DNA of 64,000 bases, from the NCBI RefSeq assembly GCF_001500025.1, contig NZ_LQIW01000008.1, positions 36,031 through 100,030 of the forward strand, given 5' to 3'. Position 1 is the first letter of the stretch; each line of letters opens with the position of its first letter. This stretch comes from Mycobacterium sp. IS-1590 (GTDB lineage Bacteria; Actinomycetota; Actinomycetes; Mycobacteriales; Mycobacteriaceae). Below the pieces are notes generated by a model. That model was given only the letters and a program-made list of their open reading frames with translations, searched no databases and was not told the DNA's origin. The translations under genes were made by a program, and so were the position numbers. Of this stretch, positions 1-7,663 are shown piece by piece.

Positions 1-619
1 ATCGCACCGCGAGAAGGGACAGCGCGAACACGAGATGCAGTCCGGCGCTGACTCCGAACGCCGCGCCGGCGCCGAGGTGTGCGGCGATGTATGCGCCCGC
101 GGCGGGTCCGACGATGCGTCCGATGGTCATCGGAAAGCTGTTGAGCGCCATCGCCGTCGACAGTTCGCCGTCGCGGATGAGGTTCGGCACGATTGACTGC
201 AGCGCCGGTCCGCCCACGACGAACCCGAAGCCGACCAGCAAGGTGCCCAGTAGCACGGGTATGGCATCGGAGATGTCGTGTCCGGCGGGGTCGGCCAGCA
301 ACCACACCGCGGTGAAACCGGAGCCCGCCACGCACAACACGCGCCCGAGCAGAATCTGTCGCGCCGGGTCCCCGGTGTCGGCCCATTTGCCGCTGATGGG
401 GCTCAGGATCAACTGCGGTGCGAACTGGACGACGCCGACCAATCCGACCATGAGGGCTGATCGCGTCGCGTCGTACATCACGATCGCGGCGACGATGCCG
501 TGCGTCCACACCGCCACGACCGAGAAGATCTTGCCCCAGAACAGCGCGCCGAACACCGGGTCGAAGATCAACCCGAATGCACCGCGTGCTTGCGGCGGGG
601 CGGTGGCTTCGGCGGTCAT
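1..619 (-). CDS. MFS transporter, partial (C-terminus outside window)
   Basis: Reading from the ATG at 619 leftward gives 206 codons without a stop, running off the window edge. The protein begins MTAEATAPPQARGAF and shows at least five hydrophobic segments, for example around FGALFWGKIFSVVAV, a short charged loop (GKWADTGDPARQI), and the GxxxGPAAGAYIA stretch seen in MFS proteins of the MFS_3 (EntS-like) group. It should be an inner-membrane secondary exporter; substrate unknown. Its ATG overlaps the stop codon of the MarR gene by four bases (ATGA), so the two are almost certainly one operon, and the MarR protein probably controls the pump. Family call fairly sure, specificity not inferable. 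Confidence 0.8.
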   Translation of the reverse strand, partial: MTAEATAPPQARGAFGLIFDPVFGALFWGKIFSVVAVWTHGIVAAIVMYDATRSALMVGLVGVVQFAPQLILSPISGKWADTGDPARQILLGRVLCVAGSGFTAVWLLADPAGHDISDAIPVLLGTLLVGFGFVVGGPALQSIVPNLIRDGELSTAMALNSFPMTIGRIVGPAAGAYIAAHLGAGAAFGVSAGLHLVFALSLLAVR

Positions 620-1080
620 CGGGCCGACGCCCGTTCAAATCGTTCGGCCAACCGGTCGAGGAGATCGACCAGGGTGTCGACGTTGGCGTCGGGCCAGTCC
701 TCGATCATCTCGGCGACCAGTTCGCGCCGCCGGTCGGTCACCGTCTGCGACGCCAGGTGACCGGCTTCGGTCAGCACGAGCATGCAGCGCCGCTGATCGT
801 CGGCGGCGTACGTCTTCGTCACCAGGCCTGCAGCGACGACAGCGGCCACCGACCGGCTCGCGGTCGAGTGGTCGACGGCCAGAAAGTCGGCGACGTCGCG
901 GATGGAGGCGCCGCCGGAAAGCTGCTGGCACTGCTCGATTGCGCGCAGTACCCGCAGGGTCGACGCGCTGGTCACGGGTCCTGCGTCGGCGAGAAGGCGA
1001 TCCCGCCAACCGGGCCGCTGCCGCGCGACCGCGATGCGGGTCAGCAGTTCGTCGAGTTGGTCGTATCGTGACGGCGCCAC
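616..1080 (-). CDS. MarR family transcriptional regulator
   Basis: About 154 aa if started at the GTG at 1080 (VAPSRYDQL); an upstream in-frame ATG at 1098 would add MCYAYL. I prefer 1080 because those six codons are made of the AT-rich dyad that looks like promoter and operator, and a TATGCAT/CATACT-like -10 would then sit a few bases upstream, giving a leaderless message. The middle has the winged-helix pattern of MarR proteins (IRDVADFLAVDHSTASRSVAAVVAAGLV, here split: recognition helix about DHSTASRSVA, wing about TYAADDQRRC). It overlaps the downstream MFS gene by 4 nt. Likely a ligand-responsive repressor of itself and the pump. Confidence 0.85.
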   Translation of the reverse strand: MAPSRYDQLDELLTRIAVARQRPGWRDRLLADAGPVTSASTLRVLRAIEQCQQLSGGASIRDVADFLAVDHSTASRSVAAVVAAGLVTKTYAADDQRRCMLVLTEAGHLASQTVTDRRRELVAEMIEDWPDANVDTLVDLLDRLAERFERASAR

Positions 1081-1083
1081 TAA

Positions 1084-1100
1084 GTATGCATAGCACATAC
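1084..1100. promoter_or_regulatory. Candidate MarR operator / promoter dyad
   Basis: AT-rich 17-bp inverted repeat, GTATG at one end and CATAC at the other, containing the perfect palindrome TATGCATA. It lies just upstream of the proposed MarR start and about 100 bp before the divergent aldolase gene. MarR dimers bind such dyads and usually autoregulate; binding here is inferred. Confidence 0.4.
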
Positions 1101-1204
1101 ATATATTCGCGTCGAAATCGTGGCCGATGACCTGCCCTCACGGCGACAGCCCTGAGCGCAATCTCGTATGTGGGAGTGCCATCGGGACGGTGAAAGGATG
1201 AGGT

Positions 1205-2269
1205 GTGACGTCTCGTCTGCACGATCCCAACCGGCGAGGTTTCGCCAGCGACAACAACGCCGGTGTGCATCCGGAGGTGCTCGCCGCGCTCGCCGCCGCC
1301 AACGGCGGTCACCAACCCGCTTATGGGCAGGACGCCTATACCGCGCGGCTGCAGGAGGTGATCGGCGAACACTTCGGCGTGGGCGCCGAGGTCTATCCGG
1401 TGTTCAACGGCACCGGCGCGAATGTGGTTGCGCTGACCAGCGTTCTGCCGCGCTGGGGCGCCGTCGTCACCACGTCGACCGCCCACATCCACACCGACGA
1501 AGCCGGCGCACCCGAGCGTATGACCGGGATCAAGCTGCTGACCGTGCCCACACCGGACGGCAAGCTGACCCCCGAACTCGTCGCCCGCGAGGCGTGGGGA
1601 TGGGGCGACGAGCACCGGGCCCAACCGCTCGCCGTGAGCATCACCCAGACAACGGAGATGGGCACCGTGTACACCCCGGACGAGGTGCGAGCGGTGGCGG
1701 ACTTCGCCCACGCCCACGGGATGGCGGTGCACATGGACGGCTCGCGGCTGTGGAACGCGGCGGCCGCGCTCGGGGTGCCGTTTCGTGCGTTCACCGCGGA
1801 TGCGGGTGTCGACGTGCTCAGCTTGGGTGGCACGAAGAACGGACTGCTCGGCGCCGAGGCCGTTGTCGTGCTCGACGCGGGCCGCACGAGCGGACTGCGG
1901 TATCTGCGGAAGCTGACGATGCAGCTGGCGAGCAAGATGCGGTTCACCTCCGTCCAGCTGCTCGCGCTTTTCGAAAACGACCTCGGCCTGCGCAGCGCCG
2001 CGCACGCCAACGCGATGACGGCGCGGCTGCGCGCGGCCCTCGAGGCGAACATCGCCGATGGACGGCTCACCGGGCTCGCGTTCACCCAGGACAGTCCGGC
2101 GAACGCGATCTTCGCGACGCTGCCGACCGAAGCGGCCGACCGTATCCGGGCGCGGGTGCGGTTCTACGACTGGGACCGGTCACGCGGCGAGGTGCGCTGG
2201 ATGACGGCGTGGGACACCACCGAGGCCGACGTCGACGAGTTCGTGGCGGCGATCCTCGCCGAGCTGTGA
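1205..2269 (+). CDS. Low-specificity threonine aldolase-like PLP enzyme
   Basis: 354 aa, normal for the beta-eliminating lyase/threonine aldolase family (fold type I PLP). Starts GTG at 1205 preceded by GAAAGGA. Seen: the PLP-stacking His region STAHIHTDEAGA (about 91-102), the aspartate motif HMDGSRLWNAA (Asp about 178) and the Schiff-base lysine in LSLGGTKNGLLG (Lys about 211). Family members cleave L-threonine or L-allo-threonine to glycine and acetaldehyde in the cytosol; other beta-hydroxy amino acids are possible. Monocistronic, divergent from the MarR/MFS operon. Exact stereospecificity cannot be read from sequence. Confidence 0.85.
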   Translation: MTSRLHDPNRRGFASDNNAGVHPEVLAALAAANGGHQPAYGQDAYTARLQEVIGEHFGVGAEVYPVFNGTGANVVALTSVLPRWGAVVTTSTAHIHTDEAGAPERMTGIKLLTVPTPDGKLTPELVAREAWGWGDEHRAQPLAVSITQTTEMGTVYTPDEVRAVADFAHAHGMAVHMDGSRLWNAAAALGVPFRAFTADAGVDVLSLGGTKNGLLGAEAVVVLDAGRTSGLRYLRKLTMQLASKMRFTSVQLLALFENDLGLRSAAHANAMTARLRAALEANIADGRLTGLAFTQDSPANAIFATLPTEAADRIRARVRFYDWDRSRGEVRWMTAWDTTEADVDEFVAAILAEL

Positions 2270-2297
2270 CGCCGAACCGCACTGGCATGATGCCGGG

Positions 2298-3155
2298 GTG
2301 ACTTATCGCGTTCCGACCCTCGCCGAGATCATCGCCACGCTCGAGGTGGACCGGCGGGGCGACCACCACTTCGTCGCGACGCAACTCGACAATCCGGCGC
2401 ACCACATCGTGGGTGGACACATCGCCGGTCAAGCCCTGATGGCAGCCAGCAGGACGGCTCCCGGCCGCACGCCACACAGTGCGCACGTCTACTACGTGCG
2501 TGCGGGCGATGCCCGTTATCCGGTCGACCTCCACGTCGACGTCGCCCGCGACGGCGGAACCCTGTCGACCCGCCAGGTCACCGCCCGCCAGGACGATCAG
2601 ATTCTGCTCGAGGCCCTGGTGTCGCTGAGCGCACCGGTCGATTCACTTGACTATCATCGGCCGATTCCCGATGTGCCAGAGCCGGATTCGCTTCTGCCGG
2701 TGCAGGAGCAACTGGCGGACTTCGCCGAGGAACACAACGGCTTCTGGGTGCGGCCCCAGCCCTTCGACCTGCGCTACGTCGACGCGCCGCCGCGCCTGGC
2801 GCTCGAGCTCGGCGAGCCGTCGCCGCGGATGCGGATGTGGTGGCGTCCCGGCGAACCGGTAGCCGACGACGAGGTGCTGCACAGCTGCCTGCTGGCCTAT
2901 CTGTCCGGCACCACGATGGTCGAAACGGCACTCGCCATGCGCGGCGCCACCCCGATCGGGACGTTCAACGCGCTGATCGACCACGCGCTGTGGTTCCACC
3001 GGCCGGTCGACATGTCGGATTGGGTGCTGTCTGACCAGTTTTCGCCAAGCGGTATCGCCGGGCGCGGGCTGAGCACGTCGACGATGTACAACCGGGCGGG
3101 ACAGCTGGTCTGCCTGGCCACCCAGGAGCTGTACTTCGGCCGGGCCGCCGCCTGA
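2298..3155 (+). CDS. tesB: Acyl-CoA thioesterase II (TesB family)
   Basis: 285 aa, the usual TesB length, with two hotdog domains. The N-terminal half carries the HIVGGHIAGQALMAASRT signature (about residues 36-53) and HVYYVRAGD; the C-terminal half has LLAYLSGTTM and NALIDHALWFH, regions that hold the Asp and Thr/Ser active-site residues in E. coli TesB, followed by LVCLATQELYFGR carrying the Gln. It hydrolyses medium and long acyl-CoA to free acid and CoA. GTG start 28 bp after the aldolase stop, so possibly cotranscribed with it. Ends convergent to the Suc_Fer gene with a 45-bp gap that holds no obvious terminator. Confidence 0.92.
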   Translation: MTYRVPTLAEIIATLEVDRRGDHHFVATQLDNPAHHIVGGHIAGQALMAASRTAPGRTPHSAHVYYVRAGDARYPVDLHVDVARDGGTLSTRQVTARQDDQILLEALVSLSAPVDSLDYHRPIPDVPEPDSLLPVQEQLADFAEEHNGFWVRPQPFDLRYVDAPPRLALELGEPSPRMRMWWRPGEPVADDEVLHSCLLAYLSGTTMVETALAMRGATPIGTFNALIDHALWFHRPVDMSDWVLSDQFSPSGIAGRGLSTSTMYNRAGQLVCLATQELYFGRAAA

Positions 3156-3200
3156 AACGTCACCGCCCGGTCGCTCCGTCGATTCCGCCCGCGGCCGTCG

Positions 3201-4094
3201 CTACGCGTCGTGCGGTCCGATGGAGCCGAGCGTGAAGACGCGAACCTGACCTTTGACCTGCGCATGACATTGCGACAGAAGGGGTTCGGACAGTTCCTCG
3301 TGCAGGATCACCTCGATGGGCCCGGCCTCGCCGTCGAGCAGGACCTGGATGCGGTGTTCGCCGCGTTCGACCTGCAGCGGGTGCAGCGCATCGATGCGGT
3401 CGTCGCCGTAGCGCTCGCGGGCAAAATACTGGGCGGCCTGCACGGCGTGCGGTAGCGATGTGCGCCCGCGCAGGAACCGGTTGTCCAGCCGGCCTTCGAG
3501 GTACCGACGTACCAGCCCCGCGGCGTCGGCGGAATCGACCCTGCCGTAGCACAGGCCCTCCGGCAGGATCAGCATGGTGGCCGCGAACCGGTCACCGCCG
3601 AGATGCGAACACTCCCAGGTGAATTCGGGATACTCGGCGGCGATCGCACGGCACGCGCTGCGGCCGCGGACCGCGCAACATTGGTCGTGTTTGCCATGCG
3701 AGCAGATCGCGATGACCGGATCGGACGTCAGGTTCCCGTCACTACCGTCGAGCGCGAGCTCGAGAAAGTCACGAGGGTCGTCGACCTCCCCGTGATGGAG
3801 CGCCTCGTCGCCGACGCCGCAATGCGCCACATACCAGCGCCACCGCGGCGTGTCGGGTCGACGACCATGCTTGCGGATCGCGGTGATGCGCATACCCGCC
3901 TTCTCCACCCGGCGCACGATCGCGCGGCCGAGTTGCGGGTCGATGCAGTTCGGCGACTGCAGGAACGCCGACGGCCCCCAGGCGCCGCTCAACTCGAGCA
4001 GCAACCACGACGAGCCCGCTGATGCGGTGCCGTACATCGGATCGTCGCGGGCCAGCGATTGGTCGCTGCACGGGATTCTCTTGGCGACCGTCAT
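3201..4094 (-). CDS. Sucrase/ferredoxin-like (Suc_Fer) thioredoxin-fold protein
   Basis: 297 aa from the ATG at 4094, which overlaps the stop of the cupin gene as ATGA; this overlap decides the start against longer in-frame extensions. Contains the family hallmark ICSHGKHDQCCAVRGR (Cys about 131, 139, 140) with further Cys near 148 and 162 in ECSHLGGDRFAA, typical of the thioredoxin-like [2Fe-2S] ferredoxin fold. It is the third gene of the minus-strand set repeat peptide, JmjC/cupin oxygenase, Suc_Fer. An electron-transfer role for the neighbouring iron/2-oxoglutarate oxygenase is plausible but is my inference; the family has no firmly assigned reaction. Confidence 0.85.
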   Translation of the reverse strand: MTVAKRIPCSDQSLARDDPMYGTASAGSSWLLLELSGAWGPSAFLQSPNCIDPQLGRAIVRRVEKAGMRITAIRKHGRRPDTPRWRWYVAHCGVGDEALHHGEVDDPRDFLELALDGSDGNLTSDPVIAICSHGKHDQCCAVRGRSACRAIAAEYPEFTWECSHLGGDRFAATMLILPEGLCYGRVDSADAAGLVRRYLEGRLDNRFLRGRTSLPHAVQAAQYFARERYGDDRIDALHPLQVERGEHRIQVLLDGEAGPIEVILHEELSEPLLSQCHAQVKGQVRVFTLGSIGPHDA

Positions 4095-5338
4095 CCGGCA
4101 TCGGCCGGAGAGTTGCGTTGCACGGGAACGACGCTGTTCACGGGAACGAGGACCCCCTCCCGCAACAGTCGCCGGATCAGGACCGTCGCGTCGGCGGCGT
4201 CCAGGCCGGGCATGCTCACCGCATCCATGACGGTGCCCTCGTGCAGGGCGCGAACGGCGGCTGCACAAATCTGCGGGAACGTGATGGTCCGATCCCGCAG
4301 GCGCAACACAATTCGGTCACCGGACCGTTCGACGGTCGCGCTCAGCCCACGTCGCCAACCGACCACCGTTTCCCCGGCCCGATCGGCCGCCGCGAGAGAG
4401 GCCAGCGGCCGAACCGCCACCGGACGGGTGCGTTCGGCGTGCCGCCGGGACAGGTGCGCGGCAGCTCCCGCGCTGAGGCTCGCCGCATCGTCGCGCAGCG
4501 ACTCGACCATTTCCGCCATCACCTTCGACACCGTCGCCATCGTCTCATCCGCATCGGCGACACCCATGGGCAGCGACCCGCGGAACCTCGCGTCGGCGGC
4601 CAACTGGTCGACGACCGCGCGCGCCACGTCGACCGCCGTCACCGGGGAGATCCCGATGGTGAGATGGATTGACGTCATCTGCAACGCCTGCGCCGAATGC
4701 ACCCACCCGCGCGGCAGATAGAGGGCGTCCCCCTCCTCGAGCACCGTGTCGATGACCGGTGCGTCCTCGGCGACCCGTTTCTCGATCGCCGCGCGGTGCC
4801 CGGTCCACGGTTGCGACGGCAGCGGATGCTCGTGCACCGGCTCGTGCACGATCCAGCGCTTTTGGCCCGACACCTGCAGAACGAAGACGTCGTGCACGTC
4901 GTAGTGCGGATCGAAGCCCCGGTTGACCGGTGGGGTGATATAGGCGTTGGCCTGGACCGGATGGCCGAACTCGTCGACCGCCTGCCGGACGAACTCGATC
5001 AGCGGAGGCCACAACCGGTGCAGGCCCTGTAGCACTATCGTTGCGCCCAAGGCGAACTGGCTCAGCAGCTTGGCCGAGTCGATCTGGTCAGCGATCTCGG
5101 CGCCGAAGCCGGCGGGCCCGAGATAGCAGTCCTTGGGCAGGAGATCGCCCTCTTTGGCCAGCCGGATGAACGGCGCGCGCACCCCGCGCTCGGCGATCAG
5201 TTCGTCAACCGTCCCGGGCGACAGCAGATCGCTGAAATCGCGGGGCAACGCGTCGGCCCGGGTGAGCAACGGTCGACGGCCCCAGTACTCGTCGGCGAAC
5301 CGTCGGGCCTCAACCGCAGCGCAGCGCCGAAGCATCAT
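4091..5338 (-). CDS. Cupin-4/JmjC-domain oxygenase (ribosomal-oxygenase-like)
   Basis: 415 aa from the first of two tandem ATGs at 5338, ten bases after the stop of the repeat peptide. Seen: FDPHYDVHDVFVLQVSG with the HxD iron ligands at about His145 and Asp147, the distal His in LYLPRGWVHSAQ (about 214), and RWIVHEP, matching the YcfD/MINA53/NO66 (cupin-4, PF08007) proteins, which are Fe(II)/2-oxoglutarate hydroxylases acting on Arg or His of ribosomal proteins. A C-terminal winged-helix-like region follows, as in those enzymes. Its position between a His-bearing repeat peptide and a ferredoxin-like protein suggests the peptide as substrate. The same frame stays open far upstream to 6100, but that part is antisense to other genes. 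Confidence 0.88.
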   Translation of the reverse strand: MMLRRCAAVEARRFADEYWGRRPLLTRADALPRDFSDLLSPGTVDELIAERGVRAPFIRLAKEGDLLPKDCYLGPAGFGAEIADQIDSAKLLSQFALGATIVLQGLHRLWPPLIEFVRQAVDEFGHPVQANAYITPPVNRGFDPHYDVHDVFVLQVSGQKRWIVHEPVHEHPLPSQPWTGHRAAIEKRVAEDAPVIDTVLEEGDALYLPRGWVHSAQALQMTSIHLTIGISPVTAVDVARAVVDQLAADARFRGSLPMGVADADETMATVSKVMAEMVESLRDDAASLSAGAAAHLSRRHAERTRPVAVRPLASLAAADRAGETVVGWRRGLSATVERSGDRIVLRLRDRTITFPQICAAAVRALHEGTVMDAVSMPGLDAADATVLIRRLLREGVLVPVNSVVPVQRNSPADAG

Positions 5339-5348
5339 CGAACTGGGG

Positions 5349-5597
5349 TCACGCGGTCCCGTCGGCGCCGCCGTCGTGTCCTTCGGGGTTGGAGCCGCCG
5401 TCAGCGGGGCCCTCGCCACCGGCTGTGCCGTCGGCGCCGCCGTCGTGTCCTTCGGGGTTGGAGCCGCCGTCGGCCGGGCCCTCGCCACCGGCTGTGCCGT
5501 CGGCGCCGCCGTCGTGTCCTTCGGGGTTCGAGCCGCCGTCAGCGGTTCCCTCGCCACCTGCGCCCGAGGTGGTGATGTCGTCATCGTCGAGTGCCAT
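5349..5597 (-). CDS. Small acidic repeat peptide, candidate modified-peptide precursor
   Basis: 82 aa: a 13-residue leader-like start (MALDDDDITTSGA) followed by three 23-residue units. Each unit reads GGEG(T/P)ADGGS, then NPEGHDGGADGTA, and differs from the others only at residue 5 of the first copy; the protein stops exactly at the end of unit three. Strong Shine-Dalgarno (AGAAGGGA) about 7 nt before the ATG. No cysteine, no signal peptide, no membrane segment; one His, one Asn and one Pro or Thr site per unit. Directly upstream of, and likely cotranscribed with, a JmjC hydroxylase and a Suc_Fer protein. A RiPP-like precursor whose His, Asn or Asp residues are hydroxylated fits the context; a structural low-complexity protein is the alternative. 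Confidence 0.7.
   Translation of the reverse strand: MALDDDDITTSGAGGEGTADGGSNPEGHDGGADGTAGGEGPADGGSNPEGHDGGADGTAGGEGPADGGSNPEGHDGGADGTA
5352..5558 (-). repeat. Three tandem 69-bp in-frame repeats
   Basis: Three consecutive 69-bp units (5490-5558, 5421-5489, 5352-5420) encode the three 23-residue units of the small peptide. They are nearly identical at DNA level, including third codon positions, which points to recent duplication or ongoing homogenisation rather than old repeats held only by protein selection. Confidence 0.9.
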
Positions 5598-5679
5598 GTC
5601 GATCCCTTCTTTGGGCTGTGGTTTGGAGGGAGTTGCCCCGGACGGTTCGGACGAAACACCGCGAAACTATGGTCGAGCG

Positions 5680-6399
5680 GTGACGATCTCCTACGACGAG
5701 TCGCTGCGCGAGCGGATCGAGGCGAACCTGTCGGGACACGAACGTCGCGCGGTGAGCGACCCGACGAAAAGGCACGCCGCGGTCGCCGTCGTGCTCGTCG
5801 ACTCCGAGGTCGGTGAAGACAGGGTGGACCCGGTCGACGTCGAAGGCTGGAACGACGGGCGCGGGATGCCCGACTCTCGCCTCGACGGCCGGATGGTCGA
5901 CGTCTCCGGTGGTGCCGCTTTCCTTCTGTGCCGCAGGGCATCCCGGCTGACGTCGCACGCCGCGCAGTGGGCGCTGCCCGGTGGCCGGCTGGACCCGGGC
6001 GAGACCGTGGTCGACGCGGCCCTGCGCGAACTCGACGAGGAGGTCGGCGTCCGGCTGCCGGAATCGACGGTGCTGGGCCTTCTCGACGACTACCCGACAC
6101 GGTCGGGATACGTCATCACTCCCGTGGTGCTCTGGGGCGGGGGCCGGCTCGACCCGCGGCCGGCGCCCGACGAGGTGGTCGCGGTGTATCGGGTCGGCCT
6201 GCATCAGCTGCAGCGCCCCGACTCGCCGCGGTTCATCGAGATCCCGGAGAGCTCGCGACCCGTCGTGCAGGTCCCGCTGGGCAACGACCTGATCCACGCG
6301 CCGACCGGCGCGGTGTTGCTGCAGCTGCGGTGGCTCGGACTGGAGGGCCGGCACGATCCGGTCGACGAACTCGAACAACCCGTCTTCGCATGGAAGTAG
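5680..6399 (+). CDS. NUDIX hydrolase
   Basis: 239 aa from the GTG at 5680 (VTISYDESLRERIEA). The Nudix box is complete: GGRLDPGETVVDAAL followed by RELDEEVGV, that is Gx5Ex7REUxEExGU with the catalytic and metal-binding glutamates. The N-terminal helix-rich part and YPTRSGYVITPVVLW resemble CoA diphosphatase-type Nudix proteins, but the substrate (CoA, NADH, ADP-ribose or other pyrophosphate) cannot be fixed. Divergent from the repeat-peptide cassette with an 82-bp shared promoter region and no good ribosome site, so leaderless translation is likely. Confidence 0.85.
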   Translation: MTISYDESLRERIEANLSGHERRAVSDPTKRHAAVAVVLVDSEVGEDRVDPVDVEGWNDGRGMPDSRLDGRMVDVSGGAAFLLCRRASRLTSHAAQWALPGGRLDPGETVVDAALRELDEEVGVRLPESTVLGLLDDYPTRSGYVITPVVLWGGGRLDPRPAPDEVVAVYRVGLHQLQRPDSPRFIEIPESSRPVVQVPLGNDLIHAPTGAVLLQLRWLGLEGRHDPVDELEQPVFAWK

Positions 6400-6415
6400 A
6401 GCGAGCACAATCGAT

Positions 6416-6427
6416 ATGTACCTACAT
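6416..6427. promoter_or_regulatory. Short dyad upstream of FadE pair
   Basis: ATGTA-CC-TACAT, a 5-2-5 inverted repeat in the 84-bp gap before the first acyl-CoA dehydrogenase gene. It may be a repressor site for the fadE pair; a dyad this short could also occur by chance. Confidence 0.25.
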
Positions 6428-6483
6428 GGACCCACCAGACGCGGGTACTCGGCGAGCGACAACACGACAGAACGGGGTAGACC

Positions 6484-7656
6484 GTGAAATTGGCGTTGAG
6501 TGACGAGGACGCCGCATTCCGCGAGGAGCTGCGGCGCTTCTACACCTCCGAGATTCCCGAGGACATCCGCGAGCGCGGCAAGACCGGCCATACGAAGTTC
6601 CCCGAGGACATGGTCACCAGCCAGCGCATCCTCCACGCCAACGGGTTGGCGGTGCCGAACTGGCCGGTCGAGTGGGGCGGTAAGGAGTGGTCGCCGTTGC
6701 AGCGCCAGATCTGGCTCGACGAGATGCAGTTGGCCGGCGTCCCCGAACCGTTGGCGTTCAACACCAAGATGGTCGGCCCGGTGATCGCCCAGTTCGGCTC
6801 GCAGGCGATGAAGGAACGTTTCCTGCCGCCGACGGCCAACATCGACATCTGGTGGTGCCAGGGCTTCTCCGAGCCGGAGGCCGGTTCGGACCTCGCGTCG
6901 CTGCGGACCACCGCCGTGCGCGACGGCGACACTTACGTCGTCAACGGCCAGAAGACGTGGACGACGCTAGGTCAGTACGCCGATTGGATCTTCCTGCTGG
7001 CGCGCACCGACCCGAACGCGCCCAAGCGTCAGGCCGGTATCTCGTTCCTGCTGGCCGAGATGTCGACGCCGGGCATCACGCTGCGTCCGATCGAACTGAT
7101 CGACGGCAGCTACGAGGTCAACGAGGTCTTCTTCGAAGACGTCCGGATCCCGGCCGACCAGCTCGTCGGCGAGGAAAACCAGGGCTGGACGTACGCGAAG
7201 TTCCTGCTCGGCAACGAGCGCACCGGCATCGCCCGCATCGGCCTGACGAAGCTGTGGATGGCGCAGGTCAAGGAACACGCCGCCAAGCTCGAGGTCAACG
7301 GCACGCCGCTGCTGGAGGATCCGCTGTTCGCCGCTCGGGTGGCCGAGATCGAAACCGGGCTGCTCGCATTGGAACTCACGCAGATGCGCGTCAGCGGATC
7401 CGAAGCCGACGGAAAGCCGAACCCCGCGTCGTCGATCCTCAAGCTGCGCGGCAGCCAGTTGCAGCAGGCCGCCACCGAGCTGTTCGTCGAGGTGGCCGGA
7501 CCGGAGGCGTTGCCGTTCGAGGCCGGGGACCTCGACGTGCCCACCTGGGCGCAGGACGCCGCACCGCGCTACCTGAATTATCGGAAGACGTCGATCTACG
7601 GCGGCACCAACGAGGTTCAGCGCACCATCATCGCTTCGACCATCCTGGGATTGTGA
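6484..7656 (+). CDS. Acyl-CoA dehydrogenase, probable catalytic-type subunit
   Basis: 390 aa, standard ACAD length. Seen: WWCQGFSEPEAGSDLASL (FAD/substrate-binding signature), VNGQKTWTT, GNERTGIARIG on the helix where isovaleryl-type ACADs keep their catalytic Glu, and the C-terminal IYGGTNEVQR. The last has Gly where MCAD keeps its base, so the Glu of GNER is the likely base. Oxidises an acyl-CoA to the enoyl-CoA, passing electrons to ETF. Eight bases upstream of a second, divergent ACAD gene; in mycobacteria such adjacent pairs form alpha2beta2 heterotetramers acting on sterol or bulky branched acyl-CoAs. Substrate unknown. Confidence 0.9.
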   Translation: MKLALSDEDAAFREELRRFYTSEIPEDIRERGKTGHTKFPEDMVTSQRILHANGLAVPNWPVEWGGKEWSPLQRQIWLDEMQLAGVPEPLAFNTKMVGPVIAQFGSQAMKERFLPPTANIDIWWCQGFSEPEAGSDLASLRTTAVRDGDTYVVNGQKTWTTLGQYADWIFLLARTDPNAPKRQAGISFLLAEMSTPGITLRPIELIDGSYEVNEVFFEDVRIPADQLVGEENQGWTYAKFLLGNERTGIARIGLTKLWMAQVKEHAAKLEVNGTPLLEDPLFAARVAEIETGLLALELTQMRVSGSEADGKPNPASSILKLRGSQLQQAATELFVEVAGPEALPFEAGDLDVPTWAQDAAPRYLNYRKTSIYGGTNEVQRTIIASTILGL

Positions 7657-7663
7657 GCCTGCC

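Noticed and set aside
87..1130. Long plus-strand open frame opposite the MFS and MarR genes
   Set aside because: Arg/Pro/Ser-rich translation with no domain; a GC-rich shadow of the two minus-strand genes.
635..2005. 456-aa minus-strand open frame across MarR and aldolase
   Set aside because: Overlaps two well-supported genes and has no recognisable domain.
5339..6100. Upstream extension of the cupin-4 reading frame to 669 aa
   Set aside because: It runs antisense through the NUDIX gene and out of frame through the repeat peptide; the tandem ATG at 5338/5335 is the family-like start.
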